A stretch of DNA of 64,000 nt, taken from Cryobacterium sp. PAMC25264. GTDB taxonomy: Bacteria > Actinomycetota > Actinomycetes > Actinomycetales > Microbacteriaceae. Location: contig NZ_CP080383.1 of NCBI RefSeq assembly GCF_019443325.1, positions 806,001 through 870,000 on the forward strand, written 5' to 3'. Each line of letters begins with the position of its first letter. Within the stretch, counting starts at the first letter, position 1. Of the stretch, positions 1 through 10,270 are shown piece by piece. Below the pieces are notes generated by a model. The model was given only the letters and a program-made list of their open reading frames with translations. It ran no database searches and was not told where the DNA came from. The position numbers and the translations under genes were made by a program.

Positions 1-2
1 GC

Positions 3-803
3 ATGCTAGATAACCCCCGATCTCCTCGCGTGCGTGCCGTCGCGAAACTTGCGAACCGAGCCGCCCGCTCCGAGACGGGACTGTTCCTCCTCGAAGGCCC
101 GCAGGCCGTCTCCGAAGCCCTCACCTTCCGCCCCGAACTCGTCGTGGAGCTCTACGCCACCCCGACCGCACTCGAGCGGTACACCGAGATCGGCGAGGCC
201 GCAGTAGCCGCCGGCGTGGATGTGGAGTTCGTCACCGAGCAGGTGCTCGAGACCATGGCCGACACGGTCACCCCGCAGGGCTTCATCGCCGTCTGCCACC
301 AATTCCCCACCTCGATCAAGAAGATCTTCGCCAACGAGCCCAAGCTCATCGCGATCCTCGAAGAGGTGCGCGACCCGGGTAACGCCGGCACGATCATCCG
401 GGCAGCGGATGCCGCGGGCGCCGACGCCGTGATCTTCACCGGCCGCAGCGTGGACCTGTACAACCCCAAGGTGGTGCGCTCGTCCACCGGCTCGATCTTC
501 CACCTGCCCGTCGCCGTGGGCGTCACCCTGGCCGACGTGCGCGAGCGTGCGAAGTTCGCCGGTATGCAGATTCTCGCCGCAGACATCAAGGGCGACGACC
601 TCCTCGAGGCCCGCAACAGCGGCTTGCTCGCGGGTCCCACCGCCTGGCTGTTCGGTAACGAAGCCCGTGGTCTCACCGAGGAAGACTTGGCGATGGCGGA
701 CCGCGCGATTAGCGTTCCCATCTACGGAAACGCCGAATCGATGAACCTTGCGACCGCCGCATCCGTCTGCCTGTACGAGAGCGCTTTCTCGCAGCGCGCC
801 TAG
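3..803 (+). CDS. SpoU/TrmH-family rRNA 2'-O-methyltransferase
   Basis: This 266-residue protein has the layout of SpoU (SPOUT-fold) RNA ribose methyltransferases. An N-terminal substrate-binding part (about 1-100) contains LFLLEGPQAV. The C-terminal knotted SAM-binding domain carries the three family motifs: EEVRDPGNAGTIIRAADAAG, WLFGNEARGL and ISVPIYGNAESMNLATA. Family members methylate a ribose in 23S rRNA using S-adenosylmethionine; the exact target cannot be read here. The ATG is at base 3, so an upstream start outside the window is possible, although the protein looks complete. In other actinobacteria a tsnR-like gene also lies just upstream of pheST. Confidence 0.9.
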   Translation: MLDNPRSPRVRAVAKLANRAARSETGLFLLEGPQAVSEALTFRPELVVELYATPTALERYTEIGEAAVAAGVDVEFVTEQVLETMADTVTPQGFIAVCHQFPTSIKKIFANEPKLIAILEEVRDPGNAGTIIRAADAAGADAVIFTGRSVDLYNPKVVRSSTGSIFHLPVAVGVTLADVRERAKFAGMQILAADIKGDDLLEARNSGLLAGPTAWLFGNEARGLTEEDLAMADRAISVPIYGNAESMNLATAASVCLYESAFSQRA

Positions 804-810
804 CATCTTT

Positions 811-849
811 CCCGGTCGGGCGTCTATTACGTTTGGGTTACCGACCGGG
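811..849. other. Inverted repeat between methyltransferase gene and gluA
   Basis: CCCGGTCGG (811-819) is the exact reverse complement of CCGACCGGG (841-849), with a 21-base spacer. No T-run follows. It could be a weak terminator for the upstream gene or an operator for gluABCD. The sequence does not decide between them. Confidence 0.4.
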
Positions 850-904
850 TTAATGCCGGGGCAAAGGTGGTCTGTCTGGCACACCCGGGCCTAAGTTGGT
901 GGGT

Positions 905-1693
905 ATGGAGCCAACAGACGCATCACCGGCGACGTCCAACATCACTGTCCGCCGGGGGGAACCCCTGGTCGTCATCACGGACGTCAACAAGAACTACGGG
1001 GACCTGCACGTTCTGAAGAACATCAACGCCACGGTCAACCGTGGCGAGGTCGTGGTGGTCATCGGCCCGAGCGGATCGGGCAAGTCCACCCTCTGTAGGG
1101 CGATAAACCGCCTCGAGACCATCGACAACGGCACGATCACCATCGACGGCAAGGAACTGCCCAGCGAGGGCAAGGCCCTCGCGCAGCTGCGGGCCGATGT
1201 CGGCATGGTCTTCCAGGCGTTCAACCTGTTCGCGCACAAGACCGTGCTCGAGAACGTGACGCTCGGCCCCATCAAGGTGCGCGGCATGAGCAAAGCGGAT
1301 GCCGAGACGAAGGCCATGGCGCTGCTCGAACGCGTCGGCGTGGCCAATCAGGCCAAGAAGATGCCCTCCCAGCTCTCCGGCGGTCAGCAGCAGCGTGTGG
1401 CCATCGCCCGCGCCCTGGCGATGGACCCCAAGCTGATCCTCCTCGACGAGCCCACGAGCGCGCTCGACCCCGAGATGATCAACGAGGTGCTCGAGGTCAT
1501 GGTGGACCTCGCGAACGAGGGCATGACGATGATCGTCGTGACCCACGAGATGGGCTTTGCCCGCCGCGCCGCTGACAGGGTCATCTTCATGGCCGAGGGC
1601 GACATCGTGGAGGAGACCACCCCCGAGAAGTTCTTCACCAACCCCCAGAGCTCGAGAGCGAAAGACTTCCTCTCTAAAATACTTGCCCACTAA
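905..1693 (+). CDS. gluA: Glutamate-type ABC transporter, ATP-binding protein GluA
   Basis: This is the ATPase subunit of a polar amino acid importer. It has Walker A GPSGSGKS (about residues 54-61), the Q-loop ([13 protein letters not shown]), the signature LSGGQQQR (157-164), Walker B LILLDEP and the switch histidine in VVTHEMGFA. The motifs match the PAAT/GluA subfamily, which energises glutamate or glutamine uptake. I chose ATG 905; in-frame TTG 896 and GTG 899 are alternatives. It heads a four-gene set with binding protein and two permeases in the gluABCD order known from Corynebacterium. The glutamate specificity comes from that gene order, not from binding-site residues. Confidence 0.9.
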   Translation: MEPTDASPATSNITVRRGEPLVVITDVNKNYGDLHVLKNINATVNRGEVVVVIGPSGSGKSTLCRAINRLETIDNGTITIDGKELPSEGKALAQLRADVGMVFQAFNLFAHKTVLENVTLGPIKVRGMSKADAETKAMALLERVGVANQAKKMPSQLSGGQQQRVAIARALAMDPKLILLDEPTSALDPEMINEVLEVMVDLANEGMTMIVVTHEMGFARRAADRVIFMAEGDIVEETTPEKFFTNPQSSRAKDFLSKILAH

Positions 1694-1738
1694 TCGGTCG
1701 GCGAGACACACAGCACCCACAGCACCTAGGAGGAAACC

Positions 1739-2611
1739 ATGAGACGCAACAAGGGTCTAATGATCTCAGCCATTGCCCTGGTCGGCGCTTTCGCGTTGAC
1801 CGGATGCACCGATTCCGGCGCCAGCACGCCGTCGGCCGCACCCGTTGAGGAAGATGTCACGTTCGAGGCAGGCACCACGATGGCCGCCCTGAACGAAGCC
1901 GGCGAAATCACCATCGGCACCAAGTTCGACCAGCCCCTCTTCGGTCTCAAGGGCCCGGATGGAACCCCCGTCGGTTTCGACGTCGAAATCGGCAAGCTCA
2001 TTGCAGCGAAGCTCGGCATCGAGCCGTCGAACATCAAGTGGACAGAGACCGTCTCCGCCAACCGGGAGCCGTTCATCCAGAACGGCCAGGTGGACATCGT
2101 GGTGGCCACCTACACGATCAACGACGCACGCAAGGAAGTTGTCTCCTTCGCGGGCCCCTACTATGAGGCCGGTCAGGACCTGCTCGTTCTTGCGGGCAAC
2201 GAGGCCAAGATCACCGGACCCGAAGACCTCGCTGACAAGAAGGTCTGCACGGTCAGTGGCTCCACCTCGGAGAAGAACATCGCGGCCTACACGGCCAACA
2301 TCATCGCCACCGACACGTACTCCAACTGCCTCGGCCCGCTGCGCAGCGGCGAAGTCGACGCCGTCACCACCGACAACGTGATCCTGGCCGGCCTCGCCGA
2401 CCAGAACGCCGGTGAGTTTGAGGTCGTCGGCAACCCGTTCACCGCCGAGCCCTACGGCATCGGCCTGGCCAAGGACGACACCGAGTTCCGCAACTTCATC
2501 AACGACGTGCTCGAGGAGTCCTACGACGACGGAACCTGGGCAGCGGCCTGGGAGGCCACCGCGGGTTCAGTGCTCGAGACGCCGGAACCCCCGGCGGTCG
2601 ACCGCTACTAG
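1739..2611 (+). CDS. gluB: Glutamate-binding lipoprotein GluB
   Basis: This 290-residue protein is an extracellular solute-binding protein of family 3 (SBP_bac_3). It starts with a lipoprotein signal: basic MRRNKG, a hydrophobic stretch, then a lipobox ending LTGC with the acylated Cys at residue 23. The body contains typical family features: ITIGTKFDQPLFGLKGPDG near the start, FDVEIGKLIAAKLG, and the domain-crossover region around VVATYTINDARK. It should deliver glutamate or a related amino acid to GluCD. A strong ribosome site TAGGAGG (1727-1733) lies 5 bases before the ATG. Confidence 0.92.
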   Translation: MRRNKGLMISAIALVGAFALTGCTDSGASTPSAAPVEEDVTFEAGTTMAALNEAGEITIGTKFDQPLFGLKGPDGTPVGFDVEIGKLIAAKLGIEPSNIKWTETVSANREPFIQNGQVDIVVATYTINDARKEVVSFAGPYYEAGQDLLVLAGNEAKITGPEDLADKKVCTVSGSTSEKNIAAYTANIIATDTYSNCLGPLRSGEVDAVTTDNVILAGLADQNAGEFEVVGNPFTAEPYGIGLAKDDTEFRNFINDVLEESYDDGTWAAAWEATAGSVLETPEPPAVDRY

Positions 2612-2625
2612 CAGCATCGCTCGAT

Positions 2626-2660
2626 CCGATCGGGGTGGCCGCACCGGCCGCCCCGATCGG
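2626..2660 (+). promoter_or_regulatory. Intercistronic hairpin between gluB and gluC
   Basis: Bases 2626-2640 and 2646-2660 form a 15-bp stem with one G.U pair and a 5-base loop. There is no following T-run, so it is more likely an mRNA-stabilising or partial-termination element than a full terminator. Such hairpins after binding-protein genes commonly set a high binding-protein to permease ratio. Confidence 0.6.
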
Positions 2661-2737
2661 CAGTTCTCCCCGTACAACGACCAGCACGCTCTGGTCCCGA
2701 ATCCGGTCTCGTACCGACATCAAAGAGGAGGTGAGTC

Positions 2738-3385
2738 TTGGACGCAGTCATCGAAAACCTGCCGCTCTTTCTGGAAGGCTTCAAGAACACGCTCGGGTTG
2801 CTGATTCTGTCCGGACTCGGAGCGTTGGTGCTGGGAGTATTCGTGGCCGCCCTGCGTATTTCGCCCGTGGCATCCTTCCGGGGTTTTGCCACCGTCTACA
2901 CCGAGATCGTGCGAAACACTCCGCTCACCCTCGTGCTGTTCTTCTGTGCTTTCCTGCTGCCCTACCTCCAGTTCTCGCCCGGCTACTTCCCGCTGGCGCT
3001 GATCGGTCTCACGGTCTACACCTCGCCATTCGTGGCCGAGGCGCTCCGGTCCGGCATCAACGGCGTCCCTGTCGGCCAGGCCGAGGCGGCGCGCAGTGTG
3101 GGCCTCACCTTCGGTCAGTCGCTCAGTTACGTGATCATGCCCCAGGCCGTCCGGATGGTGATCCCGCCGCTGATCAACGTCTTCATCGCCCTGACGAAGA
3201 ACACTTCGGTCGCCGGTGCATTCTTCGTGTTCGAACTCTTCGGCGCCGGCCGCCAGGTGACGAACGACCGCGGTGATGAGGTCATCGCGATCCTGCTCGC
3301 GGTCGCGTTCTTCTACCTGATCATCACGGTCACGCTCGGCCAGATCGCCGGTCGAGTGGAAAAGAAAGTGGCGGTGCTGCGATGA
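2738..3385 (+). CDS. gluC: Glutamate ABC transporter permease GluC
   Basis: This 215-residue polytopic membrane protein belongs to the HisM/GlnP permease family. It has an N-terminal hydrophobic segment (LGLLILSGLGALVLGVFVAA), the family entry FRGFATVYTEIVRNTPLTL, and the EAA loop with EALRSGINGVPVGQAEAARSVG that contacts the ATPase. Translation begins at TTG 2738, supported by a strong GAGGAGG ribosome site (2725-2731). It overlaps gluD by 4 bases, so the two permeases are translationally coupled and probably form a heterodimer. Confidence 0.92.
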   Translation: MDAVIENLPLFLEGFKNTLGLLILSGLGALVLGVFVAALRISPVASFRGFATVYTEIVRNTPLTLVLFFCAFLLPYLQFSPGYFPLALIGLTVYTSPFVAEALRSGINGVPVGQAEAARSVGLTFGQSLSYVIMPQAVRMVIPPLINVFIALTKNTSVAGAFFVFELFGAGRQVTNDRGDEVIAILLAVAFFYLIITVTLGQIAGRVEKKVAVLR

Positions 3386-4305
3386 GTTCGGTTCTCTACG
3401 ACGCCCCAGGGCCCAAGGCACGACGTCGATCCCGCGTGATCTCGGTGGTCGGGATACTCCTCGTTCTGGGGATCCTAGCCTGGCTTGTCCTGGCACTGGG
3501 CGCTCCTAAGCCGAGCGCCAACGGAGCCGTTCAGCCTGGACTGTGGGACGCCACCCGCTGGGATGTCTTCACCGACGTGCAGGTCTGGCGTCAGCTCGGA
3601 CTCGGTGTGTTGGCGACCCTCCGCATGGCCGGGGTAGCCGCCGTTCTGGCCATTGTTCTCGGGATTCTGTTCTCTTTCGGCCGGTCAGCGGATCACAAGG
3701 CCATCAGGATCCCCACCACGGTCATCCTCGAATTCGTTCGTGGGCTCCCGGTGCTGCTGATGATGCTTTTCATCCTGCTGGTCTTCGCCACCGGTGCCTA
3801 CTGGGCCGGTGTGCTGGGCCTCGGAATCTACAACGGGGCAATCATCGGAGAGGCGCTCCGGGCCGGCATCCAGTCTCTGCCCCGCGGGCAGCGCGAGGCC
3901 GGTCTGGCCATCGGCCTGACGCCCCTGTCCACCCGATTCCGTATCGAGTTCCCACAGGCCTTCCGTCAGATGCTGCCGATCATCATCGCTCAGCTCGTCG
4001 TGTTGCTCAAGGACACCTCCCTGGCCTTCATCGTCGGCTACAGCGAGTTGTTGCGCACGGGGGTCTACAACCTGCCCAATTTCTTCGGCAATCGCTATGC
4101 CTTCTCGTTCTTCTTGGTGGTGTTGGCGATCTATCTGGCCATGAACCTGTCGCTGTCCTGGTTCGCACGATTCATCGCCCGGCGTTCGGGACCCAAGGCC
4201 GGCAAGCTCGTCGATCCCGAGCCCACCTTGACCCCGCGGGATACCCTCTCGTCAGTGCGAGGCAGCTATTCCACAGGCGAAAGCGGGGGAGCGGGCGCAG
4301 CCTGA
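3382..4305 (+). CDS. gluD: Glutamate ABC transporter permease GluD
   Basis: This second HisM-type permease has 307 residues. It is longer than GluC because of an N-terminal membrane segment (VISVVGILLVLGILAWLVLA), a periplasm-facing linker and a polar C-terminal tail rich in Ser and Gly. The EAA loop reads GEALRAGIQSLPRGQREAG. It starts at ATG 3382, overlapping the gluC stop. With GluA, GluB and GluC it completes a PAAT importer. Confidence 0.92.
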   Translation: MSSVLYDAPGPKARRRSRVISVVGILLVLGILAWLVLALGAPKPSANGAVQPGLWDATRWDVFTDVQVWRQLGLGVLATLRMAGVAAVLAIVLGILFSFGRSADHKAIRIPTTVILEFVRGLPVLLMMLFILLVFATGAYWAGVLGLGIYNGAIIGEALRAGIQSLPRGQREAGLAIGLTPLSTRFRIEFPQAFRQMLPIIIAQLVVLLKDTSLAFIVGYSELLRTGVYNLPNFFGNRYAFSFFLVVLAIYLAMNLSLSWFARFIARRSGPKAGKLVDPEPTLTPRDTLSSVRGSYSTGESGGAGAA

Positions 4306-4353
4306 TCCGGCAGGAACTGTCGGGAGTGGGGCGCGGCACTAAACTTGGGTCTC

Positions 4354-5394
4354 GTGTCTGCCCCCACTGAAATAACCGAACCCGTCGTCACCGCGGCCGT
4401 CGACGCCGCCCTCGCGGCGATCGAGTCCGCGACTGACTCCGCCGCCCTCAAGGCCGTGCGCTCGGCGCACGTCGGCGAGGCCTCGCCGCTGGCCGCCCTG
4501 AACGCCCTGATGCGCAGCGTGCCCGGCGACCAGAAGGCCGCCGCCGGCAAGCTCGTCGGCCAGGCTCGGGCCCGGGTCACCCAGGCGCTGAACGCCCGCG
4601 AAGCCCAGATCGTCGAAGCCGAGGCCACCGCCCAGCTCGCCGCCGAGACCGTGGACGTCACCGCCGCCGCCTCCACCTGGCGGGCCGGCGCCCGGCACCC
4701 GCTCACCCTGCTGCAGGAACGTGTCTCCGACGTGTTCGTGGGCATGGGCTGGGAGGTCGCCGAAGGCCCAGAGCTCGAGAGCGAATGGTTCAACTTCGAC
4801 GCGCTCAACTTCGACGAGGACCACCCGGCCCGCGCGATGCAGGACACCTTCTTCATCGACCCGCCCGAGGCGCACCTGGTACTGCGCACCCACACCTCGC
4901 CGGTGCAGATGCGCGCGCTGCTCGGCAACGAACCCCCCGTCTACCGCATCTCTCCAGGCCGGGTCTACCGCACCGACGAGCTCGACGCCACGCACACCCC
5001 GGTCTTCCACCAGATCGAGGGCATCGCCGTGGACAAGGGCCTCACCATGGCGCACCTGCGCGGCACCCTCGATCACTTCGTCAAGGCCCTCTTCGGCGAG
5101 GAAGCCAAGGTGCGCCTGCGCCCCAACTACTTCCCGTTCACCGAGCCGAGCGCCGAGCTCGACCTCTGGCACCCCACCTTCAAGGACGGTGCCCGCTGGA
5201 TCGAGTGGGGCGGCTGCGGCATGGTCAACGCCAATGTGCTGCGCTCGGCCGGGATCGACCCCGAGGTCTACTCCGGATTCGCGTTCGGCGTGGGCGTCGA
5301 ACGAGCACTGATGTTCCGCAACGATGTGAAGGATATGCACGACATGGTCGAAGGCGACGTTCGGTTCAGCCAGCAGTACGGGATGACCGTCTGA
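4354..5394 (+). CDS. pheS: Phenylalanyl-tRNA synthetase alpha subunit
   Basis: PheS (346 residues from GTG 4354) is the catalytic class II subunit that charges tRNA-Phe. The N-terminal coiled coil spans about 1-95. The catalytic domain contains RHPLTLLQERVSDVFVGMGW, the motif 2 region VLRTHTSPVQMRAL, PGRVYRTDELDATHTPVFHQ and a C-terminal motif 3 with FAFGVGVERALMFR. TTG 4345 is an alternative start. It overlaps pheT by one base. Confidence 0.95.
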   Translation: MSAPTEITEPVVTAAVDAALAAIESATDSAALKAVRSAHVGEASPLAALNALMRSVPGDQKAAAGKLVGQARARVTQALNAREAQIVEAEATAQLAAETVDVTAAASTWRAGARHPLTLLQERVSDVFVGMGWEVAEGPELESEWFNFDALNFDEDHPARAMQDTFFIDPPEAHLVLRTHTSPVQMRALLGNEPPVYRISPGRVYRTDELDATHTPVFHQIEGIAVDKGLTMAHLRGTLDHFVKALFGEEAKVRLRPNYFPFTEPSAELDLWHPTFKDGARWIEWGGCGMVNANVLRSAGIDPEVYSGFAFGVGVERALMFRNDVKDMHDMVEGDVRFSQQYGMTV

Positions 5395-7926
5395 TGCGCG
5401 TTCCCCTGAGCTGGCTCGGCGAATTCGTCGACCTCACTCCTGGCACCACCCCCGAAGACGTCCACGCGGCGCTCGTGAGCGTGGGCCTGGAGGAAGAAGA
5501 GATCCACCGCTTCGAGCTGACCGGACCCATCGTGGTCGGCCAGGTTCTCGAGTTCGTCGGTGAAGAGCAGACCAACGGCAAGACCATCAACTGGTGCCAG
5601 GTGCGCGTGGCAGCGGATGGCGAACTCGCCGCCGACGGCGGCCCGGCCATCCACGGCATCGTCTGCGGTGCGCACAACTTCGTCGTCGGCGACAAGGTCG
5701 TCGTGACCCTGCCCGGCGCGGTGCTGCCCGGCCCGTTCCGATCGCCCCCCGCAAGACCTACGGCCACGTGTCGGACGGCATGATCGCGTCGGCCCGGGAG
5801 CTCGGCCTCGGCGACGAGCACGCCGGCATCCTGGTGCTCGGCGACCTCGGTCTCGACCCTGAAATCGGCACGGATGCGATCAGCCTGCTGGGCCTGGACG
5901 ACTCCGCCGTGGAGATCAACGTCACCCCCGACCGCGGCTACGCGTTCTCCATCCGCGGCGTGGCCCGCGAATACTCGCACGCCACCGGCGCGACCTTCCG
6001 CGACCCCGCCCTCGCCGTCACGGCGACCGCCTCCACCGAGGTCTTCCCGGTCTCGATCGACGATGCCGCACCCATCCGCAATCGTGTCGGCGCGAGCGTC
6101 TTCGTCACCCGCGTGGTGCGCGGCGTCGACCCCGCCAAGCCGGCACCGGCCTGGCTGATCGCCCGGCTCAAGCTGGCCGGCATCCGTTCGATCTCGCTGA
6201 TCGTGGACATCACCAACTACGTGATGATCGAACTCGGCCAGCCGATCCACGGTTACGACCTCGACAAGCTCACGGGCGGACTCGTCGTGCGCCGCGCGCA
6301 GCCGGGCGAGAAACTCGTCACCCTCGACGACGTCACCCGCACCCTCAACGCCGAAGACCTGCTGATCACCGACGGATCGGGCCCCATCGGCCTGGCCGGC
6401 GTGATGGGCGGGGCGACGACCGAGATCGGCTCCGGAACCACCAATGTGCTGATCGAAGCCGCGAACTTCGACCCGGTGTCGATCGCGCGCACCGCCCGCC
6501 GGCACAAGCTGCCCAGCGAGGCCTCGCGTCGCTTCGAACGCGGCGTCGACCCCGCCGTCGCCGCCGTCGCAGCCGCCCGCGTGGTGCAGCTGCTCGTGGA
6601 GCTTGCCGGGGGAGTGGCCGACGGACTCGGATCGCTGCACGACGCGACTCCGGAGCGCGCCGCCATCGACCTGCCCACCGGTTTCGTCTCCGGCCTCATC
6701 GGCCTGGAGTACACCCGCGAGGAGGTGCGCACCTCGCTGGCCGAGATCGGCGCCTCGATGTCGGAAACCCCGATGGCCTCGCCGTGACCGCACCAAGCTG
6801 GCGCCCGGACCTCACCGACAAGTGGACCCTCGCCGAGGAGGTCGCCCGCATCGTCGGTTACGACCGCATCCCCTCGGTGCTACCCGTCGCCCCGCCCGGC
6901 CGCGGCCTCACCCGCACCCAGCAGCTCAAGCGGTCGGTCGCCACGGTGCTCGCCGCCACCGGCCACACCGAGGTGCTGGCCTACCCGTTCGTCGCCGAGA
7001 AAGCCAACAACCTCTTCGGTGACCCGGTCGACACGACAGTGCCGCAGGTGAAGGTCGCCAATCCGCTCGACGGCGAGGCGCCCTTCATGCGCACCTCGAT
7101 GCTGCCGGGCCTGCTGCAGATCGCCCACCGCAACCTGTCCCGCGGCCTCACCGACCTGGCCATCTTCGAGCTCGGCTCGGTCTTCCGCCCCGTCGCGGGC
7201 GTCGGCTACGGCAGCGCCGTGGTGCCACCGGCCGCCGTGCGCCCCAGCGCCGAGGTCGAGGCCCAGCTGAACGCCGGCCTCCCGCCGCAGCCGTTCACCG
7301 CCGGCATCGTGCTGCTCGGCAACACCGTGCGCCACCAGCCCGGCCAGGCGCCCATCACCGCATCCTGGCAAGACGCCCTCACGGCCGTGAAGCAGATCGG
7401 CCTGGCCGTCGGCCTGCCGATCCAGGTTCGTCAGGGCACCCACAAGGCCATGCACCCCGGCCGCACCGCCGAGCTCTTCGTGGCGACGGATGCGGGCGAG
7501 CGCTCGGTCGGCTACGCGGGTGAACTGCTGCCCGCGGTGGCCAAGGACGCCGATCTGCCCGCCGTGGTCGCGGTCGTCGAACTCGACCTGTCCGCCGTGT
7601 TCGCCCAGGTGACCGGTGAGCTGCAGGCCACCGTGATCGGCACCAAGCCGGCCGCCACCCAGGACCTCTCGCTCGTCGTCGACGCCCACGTCGCCGCCGG
7701 CGCCGTGCTGGACGCCGTGCGCCAGGGCAGCGGAGACCTGTTGGAGAGCATCGAACTGGTCGACGACTATCGCGGAACCGGCATCGAGCCGGGCCAGAAG
7801 TCGCTCACTTTCGCCCTGCGCTTCCGCGCGCCCGACCGCACCCTCACCGCGGCCGAGGCCAGCGACGCCAAGCTGGCCGGCGTGCAGCTGGCCGCCGCCC
7901 GCCACGGAGCGCACCTGCGCGAGTAG
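5394..7926 (+). CDS. pheT: Phenylalanyl-tRNA synthetase beta subunit (two apparent frameshifts)
   Basis: PheT is the editing and tRNA-binding subunit of the PheRS heterotetramer. It starts MRVPLSWLGEFVDLTPG at ATG 5394 and ends at 7926 with a B8/anticodon-binding-like domain (SLTFALRFRAPDRTLTAAEA). The reading frame breaks twice. At the CC of 5738-5739, one extra C restores GPFPIAPRKTYGHVSDGM. At the CCCC of 6768-6771, one extra C restores the link from ASMSETP into APSWRPDLTDKWTLAEEVAR. With both restored the protein is 844 residues, normal for the family. PheT is essential, so these are best read as sequencing errors. Confidence 0.93.
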
Positions 7927-7941
7927 CGGCAGCAGCGCTTG

Positions 7942-8003
7942 AACGGCCCCGTTCCGGCCCGTCGTCCCGCCTGGCGGGCCGGCTCGCCGGGTGCGGGGCC
8001 GTT
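7942..8003. other. Nested inverted repeats upstream of argC
   Basis: AACGGCCCCG (7942-7951) pairs exactly with 7994-8003. Inside it GGCCCG (7956-7961) pairs with CGGGCC (7975-7980). This can form a long branched hairpin right after pheT, possibly its terminator. There is no clear T-run, and it lies about 40 bases before argC, so an attenuator-like role is also possible. Confidence 0.45.
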
Positions 8004-8046
8004 GTCGCGATTCTGGCGGGCGCGAGCAGCCGGGTAAGTTTGATCC

Positions 8047-9090
8047 ATGGTCTTTTCGGTAGCGGTAGCCGGCGCAAGCGGGTATGCGGGCGGTGAGCTG
8101 CTGCGTCTGCTGGCCGCTCACCCCGATTTCGAGGTGCGCACGGTCACCGCGCACAGTAACTCCGGCCAGCGCCTGGTCGACGTGCAACCGCACCTGCGCT
8201 CCCTCTCCCACCTCGTGCTGGGCGACACCGATGCCACGACCCTGTCCGGTCACGACGTCGTCTTCCTCGCCCTGCCGCACGGTGCCTCCGGCGCCCTGAC
8301 CGCCGAGCTACCCGCCGACACCCTCGTGGTGGACTGCGGCGCGGACCACCGGCTGGAGAGCGAGGCCGACTGGGCCGCGTTCTACGGCGGCGACTACTTC
8401 GGCGCCTGGGCCTACGGGGTGCCCGAGCTTCCCGTGGACGGTGGCCGCCAGCGCGACCGCCTGGCGGGCGCCCGGCGGATCGCCGCGCCCGGCTGCAATG
8501 CCAGCACCGTGGCCCTCGCCCTCGCGCCGGGCATCCTGGCCGGCGTGATCGAGGCCACCGATATCGTGGCCGTGCTCGCCGTGGGACCCTCCGGGGCCGG
8601 CAAGAGCCTCAAGCTGCCCAACCTGGCCGCCGAGATCCTCGGTTCCGCCAATCCCTACGCCGTCGGCGGCACCCACCGGCACATCCCCGAGATCCAGCAG
8701 AGCCTGCGCTGGGCCGGTGCCGTCGCCCCCACGGTGTCGTTCACACCCGTGATCGTGCCGATGTCGCGCGGCATCCTGGCCACCTCGACCGCCCGGCTCG
8801 TGCCGGGAACCAGTGCTGCCGCCGTGCGCGCGGCCTGGGAGTCGGCCTACGCCGACGAGCCGTTCGTGCACCTGCTGCCGAGCGGCCAGTTCCCGCGCAC
8901 CGCAGACGTGCTCGGCGCCAACACCGCCCTGATCGGCCTCGCGATCGACGAGGCCGCCGGCCGGGTGATCACGGTCACCGCCGTCGACAACCTGGTCAAG
9001 GGCACCGCCGGCGCCGCCATCCAATCCGCCAACATTGCCCTGGGGCTGCCGGAAACCCGCGGCCTCAGCACGAATGGAGTTGCCCCGTGA
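8047..9090 (+). CDS. argC: N-acetyl-gamma-glutamyl-phosphate reductase
   Basis: ArgC (347 residues) performs the third step of arginine synthesis, NADPH-dependent reduction of N-acetylglutamyl phosphate. Visible are the nucleotide-binding [18 protein letters not shown] at the N-terminus and the catalytic cysteine in APGCNAST. Also visible are [11 protein letters not shown] and [17 protein letters not shown], typical of the dimerisation domain. It begins at ATG 8047 and its stop overlaps the argJ GTG, so the arg genes are tightly coupled. Confidence 0.95.
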   Translation: MVFSVAVAGASGYAGGELLRLLAAHPDFEVRTVTAHSNSGQRLVDVQPHLRSLSHLVLGDTDATTLSGHDVVFLALPHGASGALTAELPADTLVVDCGADHRLESEADWAAFYGGDYFGAWAYGVPELPVDGGRQRDRLAGARRIAAPGCNASTVALALAPGILAGVIEATDIVAVLAVGPSGAGKSLKLPNLAAEILGSANPYAVGGTHRHIPEIQQSLRWAGAVAPTVSFTPVIVPMSRGILATSTARLVPGTSAAAVRAAWESAYADEPFVHLLPSGQFPRTADVLGANTALIGLAIDEAAGRVITVTAVDNLVKGTAGAAIQSANIALGLPETRGLSTNGVAP

Positions 9091-10270
9091 GCGTCACAGC
9101 CCCCGCCGGATTCGCCGCCGCCGGCGTCACCGCCGGCCTCAAGAAGTCCGGTGGCCTTGACCTGGCCATCGTGTCGAACCTCGGCCCGCTTGCCAACGCC
9201 GCCACGGTGTTCACCAGCAACCGCTGCAAGGCCAACCCGATCATCTGGAGCCAGCAAGTCATGCGCGACGGCCGGGTCAGCGCGATCGTGCTGAACTCCG
9301 GCGGCGCCAACTGCTACACCGGCACCATCGGATTCCAGACCACTCACGCCACCGCCGAGGCCGTGGCCGACCAGCTGCAGGTCTCCGCCGGTGACGTGCT
9401 CGTCTGCTCCACCGGCCTGATCGGCGAACAGCTCGACTTGGGCAAGCTCACCGCCGGGGTGTTCGACGCCGGTCTCGCGCTTCGCGACACCTCCGCCGCG
9501 TCCTCCGCCGACGCCGGCCTCGCCGCCGCCCAGGCGATCATGACCACCGACACCCGGCCCAAGCAGGCCACCCGCCTCTCCCCGGCCGGCTGGACCATCG
9601 GCGGCATGGCCAAGGGCGCGGGCATGCTCGCCCCCGGCCTGGCCACCATGCTCGTCGTGATCACCACCGACGCCGTTCTCACCTCGGCACAGCTGGATGC
9701 GGCGCTCCGCGAAGCCACCCGGGTCACTTTCGACCGGCTCGACTCCGACGGCTGCATGTCCACCAACGACACGGTGAGCCTGCTCGCCTCCGGCGCCAGC
9801 GGCGTCGACGCCGACCCGGCCGAGTTCGCCGCGGCGCTCACCGAACTCTGCCGCGACCTCACCCTGCAACTGCAGGGTGACGCCGAGGTGCTTCGCACGA
9901 CGTGGCCATCACGGTGCGCAACTCGGCGTCCGAGACCGAGGCCGTCACGGTGGCCCGCGCGGTCTCCCGAAGCAACCTGTTCAAGGCCGCGATCTACGGC
10001 AACGACCCCAACTGGGGTCGGGTGCTCGCCGCGGTGGGCACCATCCCCGAAGCGGATGCGGCGTTCGACCCCTACGGCATCGACGTGGCCATCAACGGCA
10101 TCCAGGTGTGCACGGCGGGCGAGCCCGACCAGCCGCGCGAACTCGTGGACCTCGCCCCCCGGGCCGTCTCCGTGGTCATTGACCTGCACGCGGGCACCGC
10201 CGGCGCCACCATCTGGACCAACGACCTCACCCACGACTACGTCGAAGAGAACAGCGCGTACTCGAGCTGA
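9087..10270 (+). CDS. argJ: Bifunctional ornithine acetyltransferase / N-acetylglutamate synthase (apparent frameshift)
   Basis: ArgJ recycles the acetyl group from N-acetylornithine to glutamate. The autoproteolysis site is clear: [20 protein letters not shown], cut before the Thr of ATM. GTG 9087 overlaps the argC stop. The frame is lost at the GG of 9887-9888. One extra G there gives [20 protein letters not shown] and continues to the proper end, [14 protein letters not shown], making 394 residues. The break lies in a short homopolymer like the others in this window and is probably a consensus error. Confidence 0.92.

Noticed and set aside
5394..7926. pheT as a true pseudogene
   Set aside because: There is no second pheT in view, the gene is essential, pheS is intact, and both breaks are single-base homopolymer losses like those in three other genes.
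7942..8046. ArgR operator upstream of argC
   Set aside because: The nested repeat is GC-rich and matches no ARG-box-like AT-rich palindrome pair. It is better read as a hairpin after pheT.
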